Source: JB111 sp049856295
GTDB lineage: Bacteria; Actinomycetota; Actinomycetes; Actinomycetales; Actinomycetaceae
Reading direction: 5' to 3'
Length of the DNA stretch: 64,000 bases
NCBI RefSeq assembly: GCF_049856295.1
Contig: NZ_JBNDMZ010000013.1
Span: 1-64,000 of the forward strand
Position numbers and translations under genes: made by a program. The notes beneath the pieces were generated by a model. It worked only from the letters and a program-made list of their open reading frames with translations, did not search any database and was not told the DNA's origin. This document shows positions 25,542 through 34,925 of this stretch, piece after piece. How positions within the stretch are numbered: position 1 is the first letter of the stretch; every line of letters starts with the position of its first letter.

Positions 25542-26843
25542 ATGACCACCGAGACCAGCCCCACCGCCCGTTCGCTCGACGCCCCGCTCGCGGAGGTGGA
25601 CCCGGAGATCGCCGCGGTCCTCGAGGGCGAGCTCACCCGCCAGCGCGAGACCCTCGAGATGATCGCGTCGGAGAACTTCGTCCCGCGCGCCGTCCTCCAG
25701 GCCGCCGGCTCCGTCCTGACGAACAAGTACGCCGAGGGCTACCCGGGGCGCCGCTACTACGGCGGCTGCGAGCAGGTCGACATCGCGGAGAACCTCGCGA
25801 TCGACCGCGCGAAGTCGCTCTTCGGCGCCGGTTGGGCCAACGTCCAGCCGCACTCCGGGGCCCAGGCCAACGCGGCCGTCCTCCACGCGCTGCTCACCCC
25901 GGGCGACCCGCTGCTGGGCCTCGACCTCGCCCACGGCGGTCACCTCACGCACGGGATGCGGATCAACTTCTCCGGCAAGCTCTACGACGTCTCCGCGTAC
26001 GGCGTGGACGAGCAGACCCACCGGATCGAGATGGACGCCGTCCGCGAGACCGCCCTCGCCACCCGGCCCAAGGTCATCGTGGCCGGCTGGTCCGCCTACC
26101 CCCGCCAGCTCGACTTCGCCGCCTTCCGCGAGATCGCGGACGAGGTCGGCGCCTACCTGTGGACCGACATGGCGCACTTCGCGGGGCTCGTCGCCGCGGG
26201 CCTCCACCCGAACCCGGTCCCGCACTCCGACGTGGTGTCCACGACGATCCACAAGACGATCGGCGGTCCCCGCTCCGGCATGATCCTCGCGAAGGACCCC
26301 GAGCCGCTCGGCAAGAAGCTCAACTCGGCCGTGTTCCCCGGCCAGCAGGGCGGACCGCTCATGCACGTCGTCGCGGCCAAGGCCGTGGCCCTCAAGCTCG
26401 CCCACGGCGACGAGTTCAAGGACCGCCAGCGCCGCACGGTCCAGGGCGCGCAGATCCTCGCCGAGCGCCTCCTCGCGGAGGACGTCGCCTCGACCGGCGT
26501 CTCGCTCGTCACCGGAGGCACGGACGTCCACCTCGTGCTCGTCGACCTGCGCAACCACGCGCTCGACGGCCAGCAGGCCGAGGACCTCCTGCACGCGGCC
26601 GGCATCACGGTCAACCGCAACTCCGTCCCGTTCGACCCGCGTCCCCCGCGCGTGACGTCCGGCCTGCGAATCGGCACCCCCGCGCTCGCCACCCGCGGGT
26701 TCGGGGAGACCGAGTTCCGGGAGGTCGCCGACATCATCGCCATCGCCCTGCGGGACGGTCAGAGCGCCGACGTCGAGGCCCTGCACGCCCGCGTCGACGC
26801 CCTCACCGCCCAGTTCCCGCTCTACGAGGGCCTCGCCCAGTGA
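25542..26843 (+). CDS. glyA: serine hydroxymethyltransferase
   Basis: A 433-residue PLP enzyme converting serine and THF to glycine and 5,10-methylene-THF. The family blocks are intact: IASENFVPRAVLQA, NKYAEGYPGRRYYGG, NVQPHSGAQAN, then the PLP-lysine loop VVSTTIHKTIGGPRSGM near residue 240. ATG 25542 follows GAGGAGAGAG. The stop overlaps the folD start by 4 bp (GTGA), so the two are translationally coupled, under the ZTP riboswitch. Confidence 0.97.
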   Translation: MTTETSPTARSLDAPLAEVDPEIAAVLEGELTRQRETLEMIASENFVPRAVLQAAGSVLTNKYAEGYPGRRYYGGCEQVDIAENLAIDRAKSLFGAGWANVQPHSGAQANAAVLHALLTPGDPLLGLDLAHGGHLTHGMRINFSGKLYDVSAYGVDEQTHRIEMDAVRETALATRPKVIVAGWSAYPRQLDFAAFREIADEVGAYLWTDMAHFAGLVAAGLHPNPVPHSDVVSTTIHKTIGGPRSGMILAKDPEPLGKKLNSAVFPGQQGGPLMHVVAAKAVALKLAHGDEFKDRQRRTVQGAQILAERLLAEDVASTGVSLVTGGTDVHLVLVDLRNHALDGQQAEDLLHAAGITVNRNSVPFDPRPPRVTSGLRIGTPALATRGFGETEFREVADIIAIALRDGQSADVEALHARVDALTAQFPLYEGLAQ

Positions 26844-27712
26844 CCGCCCGGCTGCTCCCCGGCGGCCCGGTCGCCGAGTCGGTCCTCGCGGACGTCCGCG
26901 AGCGCGCCGCCCGCCTCGTCGAGGGCGGCACGACGCCGGGCCTGGGCACGATCCTCGTCGGCTCCGACTCCGCCTCGGCCGGGTACATCCGGATGAAGCA
27001 GGCGAAGGCCGCCGAGCTCGGCTTCACCTCGCCCCACATCCACCTGCCCGACGACGCCACCCAGGCCGACGTGCTCGCCGCCGTGTCCGAGATGAACGAC
27101 GCGGCGGACGTCCACGGCGTGCTCCTCCAGCACCCCACGCCACCGCAGATCGACTTCGACGCCGCGCTCCTCGCGCTCGACCCGGACAAGGACGTCGACG
27201 GCCTGCACCCGGTCAACATGGGGCGGCTCGCACTGGGCATGCCCGGCCCCGTCCCGTGCACGCCTGCGGGCATCGAGGCGCTGCTCGCGTTCCACGACAT
27301 CCCGATCTCGGGGCGCGAGGTCGTCATCCTCGGCCGCGGCACCACCCTCGGCCGGCCGCTCGCGCTGCTGCTGTCGCAGAAGCGGGCGACGGCGAACGCC
27401 GCCGTCACGGTCGTCCACACCGGCGTGCCGGACTGGGAGCGGTACACGCGCCGCGCGGAGGTCGTCATCGCCGCCGCGGGCGTGCCCGGCATCCTCCGGC
27501 CCGAGCACCTCTCGCCGGGCGTCACGGTCGTCGGCGGTGGCGTGCGCTACGAGGGGCGGAAGCTCCTGCCCGACGTCGACGAGTCGTGCGCCGAGGTCGC
27601 CGGGGCCATCACGCCGCGGATCGGCGGGGTGGGACCGACGACGATCGCGCTGCTGTTCCGCAACGCGGTCGAGGCGGCGGAGCGGGCGACCGCCACCGGT
27701 ACGGCCGCATAA
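26840..27712 (+). CDS. folD: methylene-THF dehydrogenase/cyclohydrolase
   Basis: A 290-residue bifunctional enzyme taking 5,10-methylene-THF to 10-formyl-THF. It shows YIRMKQAKAAELGF (YxxxK catalytic motif), VLLQHPTPPQIDFDAAL, DKDVDGLHPVNMGRLALG, CTPAGIEALL and the NADP loop ILGRGTTLGRPLALLLSQ. The GTG at 26840 overlaps the glyA stop (GTGA). A longer upstream frame only shadows glyA. It uses the methylene-THF that GlyA makes. Confidence 0.96.
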   Translation: MTARLLPGGPVAESVLADVRERAARLVEGGTTPGLGTILVGSDSASAGYIRMKQAKAAELGFTSPHIHLPDDATQADVLAAVSEMNDAADVHGVLLQHPTPPQIDFDAALLALDPDKDVDGLHPVNMGRLALGMPGPVPCTPAGIEALLAFHDIPISGREVVILGRGTTLGRPLALLLSQKRATANAAVTVVHTGVPDWERYTRRAEVVIAAAGVPGILRPEHLSPGVTVVGGGVRYEGRKLLPDVDESCAEVAGAITPRIGGVGPTTIALLFRNAVEAAERATATGTAA

Positions 27713-27764
27713 GTCGACCCGGCTCCGACCCGGCCCCGACCGGCCCCGGGTGGTCGGTCCGCGG

Positions 27765-27793
27765 TTGCCGACCCTCGGACGCGGGTCTAGCGT
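27765..27793 (+). promoter_or_regulatory. promoter TTGCCG-17-TAGCGT for the molybdenum hydroxylase operon
   Basis: TTGCCG (27765-27770) and TAGCGT (27788-27793) are 17 bp apart, 35 bp ahead of the GTG at 27829. This is a reasonable housekeeping-type promoter by eye. Confidence 0.45.
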
Positions 27794-27828
27794 CGAGCGA
27801 CGCCGCCCACGATCCCGCGGAGGTACCT

Positions 27829-28341
27829 GTGGATCACCAGCTGGAACTCGTCGTCGACGGCGAGGAACGCACCGTGGCCGTCGACCCGCGCACCACCCTG
27901 CTCGATGCCCTTCGGGACCGGCTGGGCGTGATGTCGCCGAAGAAGGGCTGCGACCACGGCCAGTGCGGGGCGTGCACCGTCCTCGTCGACGGCCGCCGCC
28001 TCAACTCCTGCCTCGCGCTCGCCCTCGTCCACGACGGGGCCGAGGTCACCACGTCGGACGGTCTCGCCGAGGGCGACGCACCCGCCGCCCTGCACAGGGC
28101 CTTCCTCGAGCAGGACGCGTTCCAGTGCGGCTACTGCACGCCGGGACAGGTCTGCTCGGCCGCCGGCATGCTGCGGGAGGCGGCCGACGGCGCACCGAGC
28201 GCCGCGAGCGACGACCTCGAGGGACCGACGGAGCTGTCCGACGCGGAGATCCGTGAGCGGATGAGCGGCAACCTGTGCCGCTGCGGCGCCTACGTCAACA
28301 TCGTGGCGGCCGTCCGGCAGGTGGCGGAGGAGCAGCGATGA
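27829..28341 (+). CDS. xanthine dehydrogenase family 2Fe-2S subunit
   Basis: 170 residues carrying two [2Fe-2S] clusters. The N-terminal plant-type ferredoxin site is GCDHGQCGACTVLVDG with a later Cys in LNSC; the C-terminal helical site shows FQCGYCTPGQVC and NLCRCGAYVNI. It passes electrons from the Moco centre to FAD. Unlike E. coli PaoA there is no Tat signal at the N-terminus, so the enzyme is probably cytoplasmic. GTG 27829 has CGGAGG about 8 bp upstream. The stop overlaps the next start (ATGA), first gene of a three-gene operon. Confidence 0.93.
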   Translation: MDHQLELVVDGEERTVAVDPRTTLLDALRDRLGVMSPKKGCDHGQCGACTVLVDGRRLNSCLALALVHDGAEVTTSDGLAEGDAPAALHRAFLEQDAFQCGYCTPGQVCSAAGMLREAADGAPSAASDDLEGPTELSDAEIRERMSGNLCRCGAYVNIVAAVRQVAEEQR

Positions 28342-29351
28342 GACCCTTCGACTACGAGCGGGCCGCCGACCCGCAGGGCGCGGTCGCCGCCGTCGCGGAC
28401 CGCCCGGACGCCGCCTTCCTCGCGGGCGGCACGAACCTCGTCGACCACCTCAAGCTCGGCGTGCGCGAGCCGGACCTGCTGGTCGACATCAACCGGCTCG
28501 ACCTGGCAGAGGTCGAGGACCTGGACGACGGCGGCGTGCGGATCGGGGCGATGGTGCGCAACAGCGACCTCGCCGCGCACCCCCGCATCCGCCGGAACTA
28601 CCCGGTGCTCTCGCGCGCCCTGCTCTCTGGTGCCTCCGGGCAGCTGCGCAACGCGGCGACCACCGGCGGGAACCTGCTGCAGCGGACCCGCTGCGTGTAC
28701 TTCCAGGACGTCAGCACGCCGTGCAACAAGCGCGAGCCCGGGTCCGGCTGCTCGGCGATCGGTGGCTACACCCGGTACCACGCCGTCCTCGGCGCGTCCG
28801 AGCACTGCGTCGCCACCCACCCCTCCGACATGGCCGTCGCCCTGGCCGCACTCGACGCCACGGTCGTCGTCCTCGGGCCCGACGGTGAACGCCGCCTCCC
28901 GGTCGTCGAGCTCCACCGGCTCCCGGGCGACCGGCCCGAGACGGACACGGTCCTCGCCCACGGCGAGCTGATCACGTCGGTGGAGCTGCCCCCGCCGACG
29001 CCGTCGTCCCGCTCCACCTACCGGAAGGTCCGCGACCGCGCCTCCTACGCCTTCGCGCTCGTCTCCGTCGCCGCGGTCGTCGACCTCGACGAGACCGGCC
29101 CTACGCCGAGGATCCGGGACGCACGGATCGCGCTCGGCGGCGTTGCCCACAAGCCGTGGCGGGCGCGGCCGGCCGAGGAGGTGCTGCGCGGCGCCGAGCC
29201 CACGCGCGAGGTGTTCCGCCGCGCCGCCGACGCCGAGCTCGAGGCGGCGAGGACGTTGGAGGGCAACGCGTTCAAGGTCCCCATGGCGCGCGGCACCCTC
29301 GTCGCCGTGCTCGCCGAGCTCACCGGCATCGAGGTGAGCGACGATGAGTGA
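28338..29351 (+). CDS. xanthine dehydrogenase family FAD subunit (PaoB/YagS-like)
   Basis: A 337-residue FAD-binding subunit of the CO dehydrogenase flavoprotein fold. It has FLAGGTNLVDHLKLG and the second FAD loop TTGGNLLQRTRC. Cysteines C119, C129, C138 and C157 match the extra four-Cys segment that holds a [4Fe-4S] cluster in E. coli PaoB and 4-hydroxybenzoyl-CoA reductase; plain xanthine dehydrogenases lack it. It starts within the stop of the previous gene and overlaps the next by 8 bp, so the three subunits are coupled. The cluster suggests aldehyde oxidoreductase-type chemistry rather than xanthine oxidation. Confidence 0.93.
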   Translation: MRPFDYERAADPQGAVAAVADRPDAAFLAGGTNLVDHLKLGVREPDLLVDINRLDLAEVEDLDDGGVRIGAMVRNSDLAAHPRIRRNYPVLSRALLSGASGQLRNAATTGGNLLQRTRCVYFQDVSTPCNKREPGSGCSAIGGYTRYHAVLGASEHCVATHPSDMAVALAALDATVVVLGPDGERRLPVVELHRLPGDRPETDTVLAHGELITSVELPPPTPSSRSTYRKVRDRASYAFALVSVAAVVDLDETGPTPRIRDARIALGGVAHKPWRARPAEEVLRGAEPTREVFRRAADAELEAARTLEGNAFKVPMARGTLVAVLAELTGIEVSDDE

Positions 29352-31416
29352 GCTCCTCGCCGCCTCCGCGATCGGCACCGACCCGGCACGCCTCGAGGGC
29401 GCCGACAAGGTCCGCGGCCGCGTGCCCTACGCCTACGAGCACGAGGTCGGCACCGCGCTGTACCTCTACCCGCTGCAGGCCACCGTGGCCCGCGGCCGCG
29501 CGGCCGGCATCGACACCGCCGCCGCCGGGTCCGTCGACGGGGTCGTGCACGTCCTCACCTACCGGGACGCGCCGGCGCTCGGCGACACCTCCGACGGCGA
29601 GCTCGCCGTCCTGCAGAGCGCCGAGATCGGATTCCGTGGCCAGTACCTGGGCGCCGTGGTCGCCACGACGCCGGAGGTCGCGCGGCACGCCGCCGGCCTT
29701 GTCGAGATCCGCTACGAGCACCAGGAGCACGACGCCGACTTCCGCGCCGACCATCCGTCGCTGCGCGAGCCGGAAGGCGGCGCGGACGACGTCGACGACG
29801 GCGACCTGGACGCGGCCCTGGCCGACGCGGAGGTCGTCGTCGACGAGAGCTACGCGACGCCGATGGAGCACAACAACCCGATGGAGCCGCACACCACCGT
29901 CGCGCGCTGGGACGGCGACCGGCTCACCCTGTGGATGTCGACGCAGGGCGCGCACCCGGCACGGGAGGCGCTCGCCCCCGTCCTCGGGATCGAGCCGGAG
30001 CAGCTGCGGATCGTGGCCCCGCACATCGGCGGCGGCTTCGGCTCCAAGGGACTGCCGCACGCCGACGCCGTGCTCGCGGCGCTGGCCGCGCGCGGCGTGC
30101 CCGGGCGCGCGGTGAAGTACGCCGTCTCCCGGCAGCAGATGTTCGCGCTCACCGGCTACCGGGCGCCGACGCGTCAGCACGTGCGGCTCGGCGCCCGCGC
30201 CGACGGCACGCTCACCGCGTTCGGGTTCGACGCGGTCGCGATGTCCTCGCGCACCAAGGAGTTCACGGAGCTGGCCGCCAAGCCGGCGCGCATGATGTAT
30301 GCCGGACGACACAGGCGGATCACCCAGCGCGTGGTGCCCCTCGACGTCCCCGTGCCGTCGTGGATGCGCGCCCCCGGCGAGGCGCCCGGCATGGTGGCGC
30401 TCGAGATCGCGATGGACGAGCTCGCCGCCCGCTGCGGCGTGGACCCGATCGTCCTTCGCGAGCGCAACGAGCCGGACGCCGACCCCGACACCGGCTTGCC
30501 GTTCAACCGGCGCCGGCTCATCGAGTGCCTGCACGTCGGCGCCGAGCGCTTCGGCTGGGCCGACCGCGATCCGGCCCCGCGCTCGCGACCCGAGGACGGC
30601 TGGCTGATCGGCACGGGGGTCGCCTCGGCGCTCTACCCCTCGTTCCGGCAGCCCGGCTCGGTCGCGCGCATCCGTCGCACGGACGGCGGCTACCGCGTCG
30701 ACATCGGCGCGGCGGACCTCGGCACCGGAACCTGGACCACGCTGAGCCAGGTCGCTGCGGACGCGCTGCGCGTGCCGCTGTCCCAGATCGACCTGCGGAT
30801 CGGCGACACGGACCTGCCGAACGCCACCGTGGCGGGCGGCTCGAGCGGGCTGTCCAGCTGGAGCGCCGCCGTCCTGACGGCCGCGGAGAACTTCCACGAC
30901 GAGCACGGCGCCGACCCCGCCGCCGGGGCCGAGGCGGAGGGGACGGCCGACCCCAACCCGGCGTCGAAGGAGCTGTCGCTCAACTCGTTCGGGGCGCACT
31001 TCGCCCAGGTACGGATCAACGAGTCCACGGGCGAGATCCGGCTCGACCGCATGCTGGGCGTCTTCTCCGCCGGCCGGATCGTCAACCCCCGCACGGCGCG
31101 GTCGCAGCTCATCGGCGGCATGACGATGGGCGCGGGCATGGCCCTCCTCGAGAAGAGCGAGCTCGACCCTCGGTTCGGCCACGTCGTCAACCACGACCTC
31201 GCCGAGTACCACGTGCCGGTGAGCGCCGACATCCCCGAGATCGACGTCACCTGGCTCGACGAGGAGGACCCCGCCTCGGGACCGCTGGGCGCGCGCGGGA
31301 TCGGCGAGATCGGCATCGTCGGCTCCCCGGCCGCGATCGCCAACGCCGCCTACCACGCCACCGGTGTGCGCGTGCGCGACCTGCCGCTCTTCGGGGACGC
31401 CTTCCTGCGCGGCTGA
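29344..31416 (+). CDS. xanthine dehydrogenase family molybdopterin subunit (PaoC/YagR-like)
   Basis: The 690-residue catalytic subunit binding molybdopterin cytosine dinucleotide. Family blocks are NNPMEPHTTVARWDGD, IGGGFGSKG, GTGTWTTLSQVAAD and the active-site GARGIGEIG with catalytic Glu655. It oxidises an aldehyde or N-heterocycle; the substrate cannot be read from sequence. Length matches PaoC/YagR (about 730) better than the long XdhB forms. It is the last gene of the operon and is followed after 9 bp by the convergent xdhC remnant, the maturation factor such enzymes usually need. Confidence 0.93.
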   Translation: MSELLAASAIGTDPARLEGADKVRGRVPYAYEHEVGTALYLYPLQATVARGRAAGIDTAAAGSVDGVVHVLTYRDAPALGDTSDGELAVLQSAEIGFRGQYLGAVVATTPEVARHAAGLVEIRYEHQEHDADFRADHPSLREPEGGADDVDDGDLDAALADAEVVVDESYATPMEHNNPMEPHTTVARWDGDRLTLWMSTQGAHPAREALAPVLGIEPEQLRIVAPHIGGGFGSKGLPHADAVLAALAARGVPGRAVKYAVSRQQMFALTGYRAPTRQHVRLGARADGTLTAFGFDAVAMSSRTKEFTELAAKPARMMYAGRHRRITQRVVPLDVPVPSWMRAPGEAPGMVALEIAMDELAARCGVDPIVLRERNEPDADPDTGLPFNRRRLIECLHVGAERFGWADRDPAPRSRPEDGWLIGTGVASALYPSFRQPGSVARIRRTDGGYRVDIGAADLGTGTWTTLSQVAADALRVPLSQIDLRIGDTDLPNATVAGGSSGLSSWSAAVLTAAENFHDEHGADPAAGAEAEGTADPNPASKELSLNSFGAHFAQVRINESTGEIRLDRMLGVFSAGRIVNPRTARSQLIGGMTMGAGMALLEKSELDPRFGHVVNHDLAEYHVPVSADIPEIDVTWLDEEDPASGPLGARGIGEIGIVGSPAAIANAAYHATGVRVRDLPLFGDAFLRG

Positions 31417-31425
31417 CAGTCTCGG

Positions 31426-32639
31426 TCAGGACCGCCCGGTCAGCGCTTCGCGCGCCGTCCCCGACGCCGGGTGCAGCGGACCGTCGCCGGCGCTGAGCGG
31501 TGCGATCCGACGGGTCCCGGCACGGACGCCGAGCATCTCGGCGAGGATCGCGACGGCCACCTCGGCCGGCGTGACGGCTCCGAGGTCGAGCCCGATGGGG
31601 GAGTGCAGCCGCGCGAGCGCGGCCTCGCCGACGCCCTGCGCGCGGAGCGCCGCCCGCCGGTCGCGGTCGGCCGGCCGCGAGCCCATCGCTCCGACATAGG
31701 CGACGCCGAGGTCGAGCGCCCGGGCGATCGCCGGGAGGTCGACCTTGGGGTCGTGCGTGAGCACGCAGACGAGGCTGCGCGAGTCGAGGTCGCCCGACCG
31801 CGCCGCCTTCTCCAGGTACAGGTGCGGCCAGTCGCGCACCACCTCGGCGCCCGGGAAGCCGTCCGGGTCGGTGAAGGCGGGACGAGGGTCGCAGACGGTG
31901 ATCCGGTGGCCGAGCGGGCGCGCGGCCTCGACGAGCGCGTGGCTGAAGGCGTTGGCACCCGCCACGACCAGGTGCACGGGCCGCGTGCGGGACTCCACAC
32001 GAGCTCCAGCGGCTCCTCCTGCTCGTGGCCCGGCGATCCGCCCGGCGGCGCGCAGCGCACGCGGCCCGTCCGGCCCGAGCGCACCATCTCGCCCACCTGC
32101 GCCGTCGCCTGCTCGAGCGCAGGACCGGGGACCATCGGAGCGAGCGCCGACCGCACAGCGGCCTCGTCCTGGTCGAGGAGCACCACGGCGCCCGGGACCG
32201 AGGACGGGCGTCCGCCCCGCCCGCCCGACGTGCCGGACCCGCCGGGACCGGCGGCTCCCGGCAGCACGGCGACCATCGCGACCGGCTCCCGGGTCTGCAC
32301 GGGCACGGCGTGGTCCGCGGGGAAGAACGGCTGGACCAGCACGTGGACGCTGCCGCCGCACATGAGGCCGACGGCCAGAGCGTCGTCGTCGCTGTAGCCG
32401 AACCGGTGCACCGCCGCGCGGCCGGTCGCCAGCGCGTCCTGGCAGGCCTCGAGCACCGCACCCTCGACACAGCCGCCCGTGAGCGAGCCTCGCACGGTCC
32501 CACCCGCGTCGACGAGCATCGACGTGCCGACGGGACGCGGCACGGATCCGGTCGTGGCCACGACGGTGGCCAGGGCGCACGCGCGAGGCCGGACAGGGTC
32601 GGTGAGCCGTTCCTGCAGCTCGGCGAAGGACTCCAGCAC
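31426..32639 (-). pseudogene. XdhC-family molybdenum cofactor maturation factor, frameshifted
   Basis: The N-terminal half (start 32639) is a good XdhC/CoxI domain: ATVVATTGSVPRPVGTSMLV, GSLTGGCVEGAVLEAC and LMCGGSVHVLVQPFF. The C-terminal Rossmann half, from VHLVVAGANAFSHALVEAA to YVGAMGSR and GLDLGAVTPAEVAVAILAEM, lies in another frame. The switch is at the CACAC on the plus strand (31996-32000). Removing one GT on the minus strand would rejoin the halves as LELVESRTRPVHLVV. Either the gene is broken by a 2-bp slip, or this is a sequencing error. A GTG at 31998 could also start the second half alone. XdhC loads sulphurated Moco into hydroxylases like the adjacent one. Confidence 0.8.
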
Positions 32640-32730
32640 GTTCCCAGGCTAGGCGGGAGCGGAGTCGTATCCGCGCCCGTCGAGCGTCGGCACGTTCCCG
32701 GCCCTCGGCAGGGCCTGGCACGATGGCGGG

Positions 32731-33546
32731 GTGAAGATCGCAACCGTCAACGTCAACGGGGTCCGGGCCGCCTACCGCAAGGGCATGGGGGAGTGGCTCG
32801 CGGAGGCCGCCCCCGAGGTCGCGCTCCTCCAGGAGGTCCGCGCCGACGAGGCCACGCTCTCCGGTCTCCTCGGGGACGGGTGGACCGTGGTCCAGCAGGC
32901 CAGCGACCTCAAGGGCCGGGCGGGCGTCGCCATCGCCACGACGCTCGACGTCACGGCGGTGCGCATCGGCCTGGGGACCGAGAAGGAGGCCCCGGTCGAC
33001 ACGGGGCGGTGGGTCGAGGCCGACGTCGTCGTCCCCGGCCTCGACGTCCCGCTCACGCTGGTCTCCGCGTACATCCACTCGGGCACGGTCACCGACCAGC
33101 AGAAGATGGACAACAAGTACGCCCACCTGCGCCGCACCACGGCCCGGCTGTCCGAGCTCACCGAGCAGCACGCCGCAGGCGAGCGCGAGGTCCTGCTGGC
33201 CGGCGACCTCAACATCGTCCGCACCGAGCAGGACATCAAGAACTGGAAGGGCAACCACAACAAGACCTCCGGCGTGCTCGACGACGAGATCGCGTTCGTC
33301 GACACCTGGATCGACGAGCTCGGGCTCGTCGACGTCCACCGGCAGCTCTCCGGTGACGTCCAGGGCCCGTACACGTGGTGGTCGAACCGCGGCAAGGCGT
33401 TCGACAACGACGCCGGCTGGCGGATCGACTACCAGCTCGTCACCCCCGGGTTCGCCGGGCGTGCCCAGGAGTCGCAGGTCGACCGCGCCCCGAGCTGGGA
33501 CACGCGCTGGTCCGACCACGCCCCGCTGGTGGTCACCTACGCCTGA
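32731..33546 (+). CDS. xth: exodeoxyribonuclease III / AP endonuclease
   Basis: A 271-residue Mg2+-dependent DNA repair nuclease of the EEP fold. Motifs are IATVNVNGVRAAY, VALLQEVRADEA, LAGDLNIVRTEQDIKNW, WWSNRGKAFDNDAGWRIDYQ and the C-terminal WSDHAPLVV. The GTG at 32731 starts directly in the fold (MKIATVN). It is divergent from xdhC with 91 bp between. Confidence 0.93.
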   Translation: MKIATVNVNGVRAAYRKGMGEWLAEAAPEVALLQEVRADEATLSGLLGDGWTVVQQASDLKGRAGVAIATTLDVTAVRIGLGTEKEAPVDTGRWVEADVVVPGLDVPLTLVSAYIHSGTVTDQQKMDNKYAHLRRTTARLSELTEQHAAGEREVLLAGDLNIVRTEQDIKNWKGNHNKTSGVLDDEIAFVDTWIDELGLVDVHRQLSGDVQGPYTWWSNRGKAFDNDAGWRIDYQLVTPGFAGRAQESQVDRAPSWDTRWSDHAPLVVTYA

Positions 33547-33659
33547 CCGGGCTCGCCCACCCGTACTCTCGACGGGCGTGGCCCGACCGCGCCCCGCTCG
33601 TCGTCGTCGTCGCCCTCGCCCGACCGGTCCGTGAGCGTGCGACGAACGCGCGCGAGGTC

Positions 33660-33665
33660 GATAAC
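33660..33665 (+). promoter_or_regulatory. -10 box GATAAC of a probable leaderless promoter
   Basis: GATAAC ends 9 bp before the GTG at 33675, with no ribosome binding site between, so the transcript probably begins at or within a few bases of the start codon. Confidence 0.45.
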
Positions 33666-33674
33666 CTGCAGGGT

Positions 33675-34925
33675 GTGACCGAGACGACGAGGGTGACCGA
33701 GGCCGACGACCCCCGGCCCGCCGACGGGGCACCGACCCTGAAGGACCGCGCGCTCGCGGCCTGGGAGTGGGTGCAGAGCTCCCGGCTGTGGCGGGCGAAC
33801 CAGCGCTACGGGACGGCGCGCGGCGCCATGCTCGCGGGCGGCATCGCGTACTCGGCCCTGTTCTCGATCTTCGCCGCGCTCGCCATCGGCTGGACGATCT
33901 TCAGCCGCATCATGGGCGGCAACGACGAGCTGCGCCAGACCGTCATCGACGCCGTCAACGACGCGATGCCCGGCATCATCGACGACGGCACCAACGGCGG
34001 CCTCGTCAGTCCCGACCAGCTCGTCGTGTCCACGGCGCTCAACCCGGCGTCGATCATCGCCCTCGCCGTCCTGGTCTGGACCGCGAGCTCGGTGATGAAC
34101 AACCTCCGGCTCGCCATCCAGGCGATGTTCGGCATCAACGCGCCGCCCGAGAACTTCGTCGTCGGCCGGCTCGCGCGCCCCATCGCCGGGTTCGTCGTCC
34201 TCGCGCTCGCGGTGCTCACCACCGCGATCGCGTCGATCATGGTCAACACGATCGGCTCGACGGTGCTCGACCTCATCGGCATCGAGGGACAGACCGGCCA
34301 GTGGCTGCTGCGCATCGGGACGATCGCGGCCTCGTTCGTCATCGACGCGCTCGTCTTCGTCATGCTCATCTCCTTCACGGCGTCCGTGAAGCCGCCGCGG
34401 AAGGACCTCCTGGCGGGCGCCGCGATCGGCGCCGTCGGATCGGGTGTCCTGCGTGCGCTCGGCACCAGCGCGGTCGGGGCCGTCGACAACCCGCTCCTCG
34501 CCGGTTTCGCCGCGATCGCCACCCTGCTGCTCTGGGTCAATCTGCTCGCCCGCCTCATGCTCTACGTCAGCGCCTTCATCGCGAACCCGCCGCTGCCGCA
34601 GCTCGCCGAGGCTCCCGAGGAGGTCCACTTCACCGAGCGGCCGAACTACATCACCGAGTCCGTCCCGGAGACCAAGGACTGGCCGCACCAGCAGATCACG
34701 GGCGTCATCGACGTCGACCCGTCGCTCAATCCCGACGCCGTCGCGGCCCGCGAGCGCGAGGAGCGGATCGCCGAGGAGATGGGGTCGAACCCGGGCGGCT
34801 TCCTCGGGTCGTTCCGCGAGCGCCGCGTGCGCAGGCTCGAGGAGAAGGCCGCGGAGGCCCGCCGGGAGCTCGACGCCGACACGCGCAAGGTCTACGAGAA
34901 GTACGGGCCGAAGGACGAACGGTGA
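33675..34925 (+). CDS. YihY/BrkB-family membrane protein
   Basis: 416 residues with six or so membrane segments (about 50-70, 130-150, 170-200, 215-240, 255-275, 280-300). It carries the family motif GGIAYSALFSIFAALAIGW and the SIIALAVLVWTASSVMNNL region. The family (once called RNase BN in error) is of unknown function, perhaps a transporter. The tail (about 310-416) is cytoplasmic, charged and coiled-coil-like. GTG 33675 was picked for its -10 box 9 bp upstream. The stop overlaps the next gene (GTGA). Confidence 0.88.
   Translation: MTETTRVTEADDPRPADGAPTLKDRALAAWEWVQSSRLWRANQRYGTARGAMLAGGIAYSALFSIFAALAIGWTIFSRIMGGNDELRQTVIDAVNDAMPGIIDDGTNGGLVSPDQLVVSTALNPASIIALAVLVWTASSVMNNLRLAIQAMFGINAPPENFVVGRLARPIAGFVVLALAVLTTAIASIMVNTIGSTVLDLIGIEGQTGQWLLRIGTIAASFVIDALVFVMLISFTASVKPPRKDLLAGAAIGAVGSGVLRALGTSAVGAVDNPLLAGFAAIATLLLWVNLLARLMLYVSAFIANPPLPQLAEAPEEVHFTERPNYITESVPETKDWPHQQITGVIDVDPSLNPDAVAAREREERIAEEMGSNPGGFLGSFRERRVRRLEEKAAEARRELDADTRKVYEKYGPKDER

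Noticed and set aside
31999..33732. Extension of the xdhC C-terminal frame upstream through the exonuclease III gene
   Set aside because: Only the last 190 or so residues (31426-31998) make sense as the Rossmann half of XdhC; the rest is antisense to real genes or off-frame.
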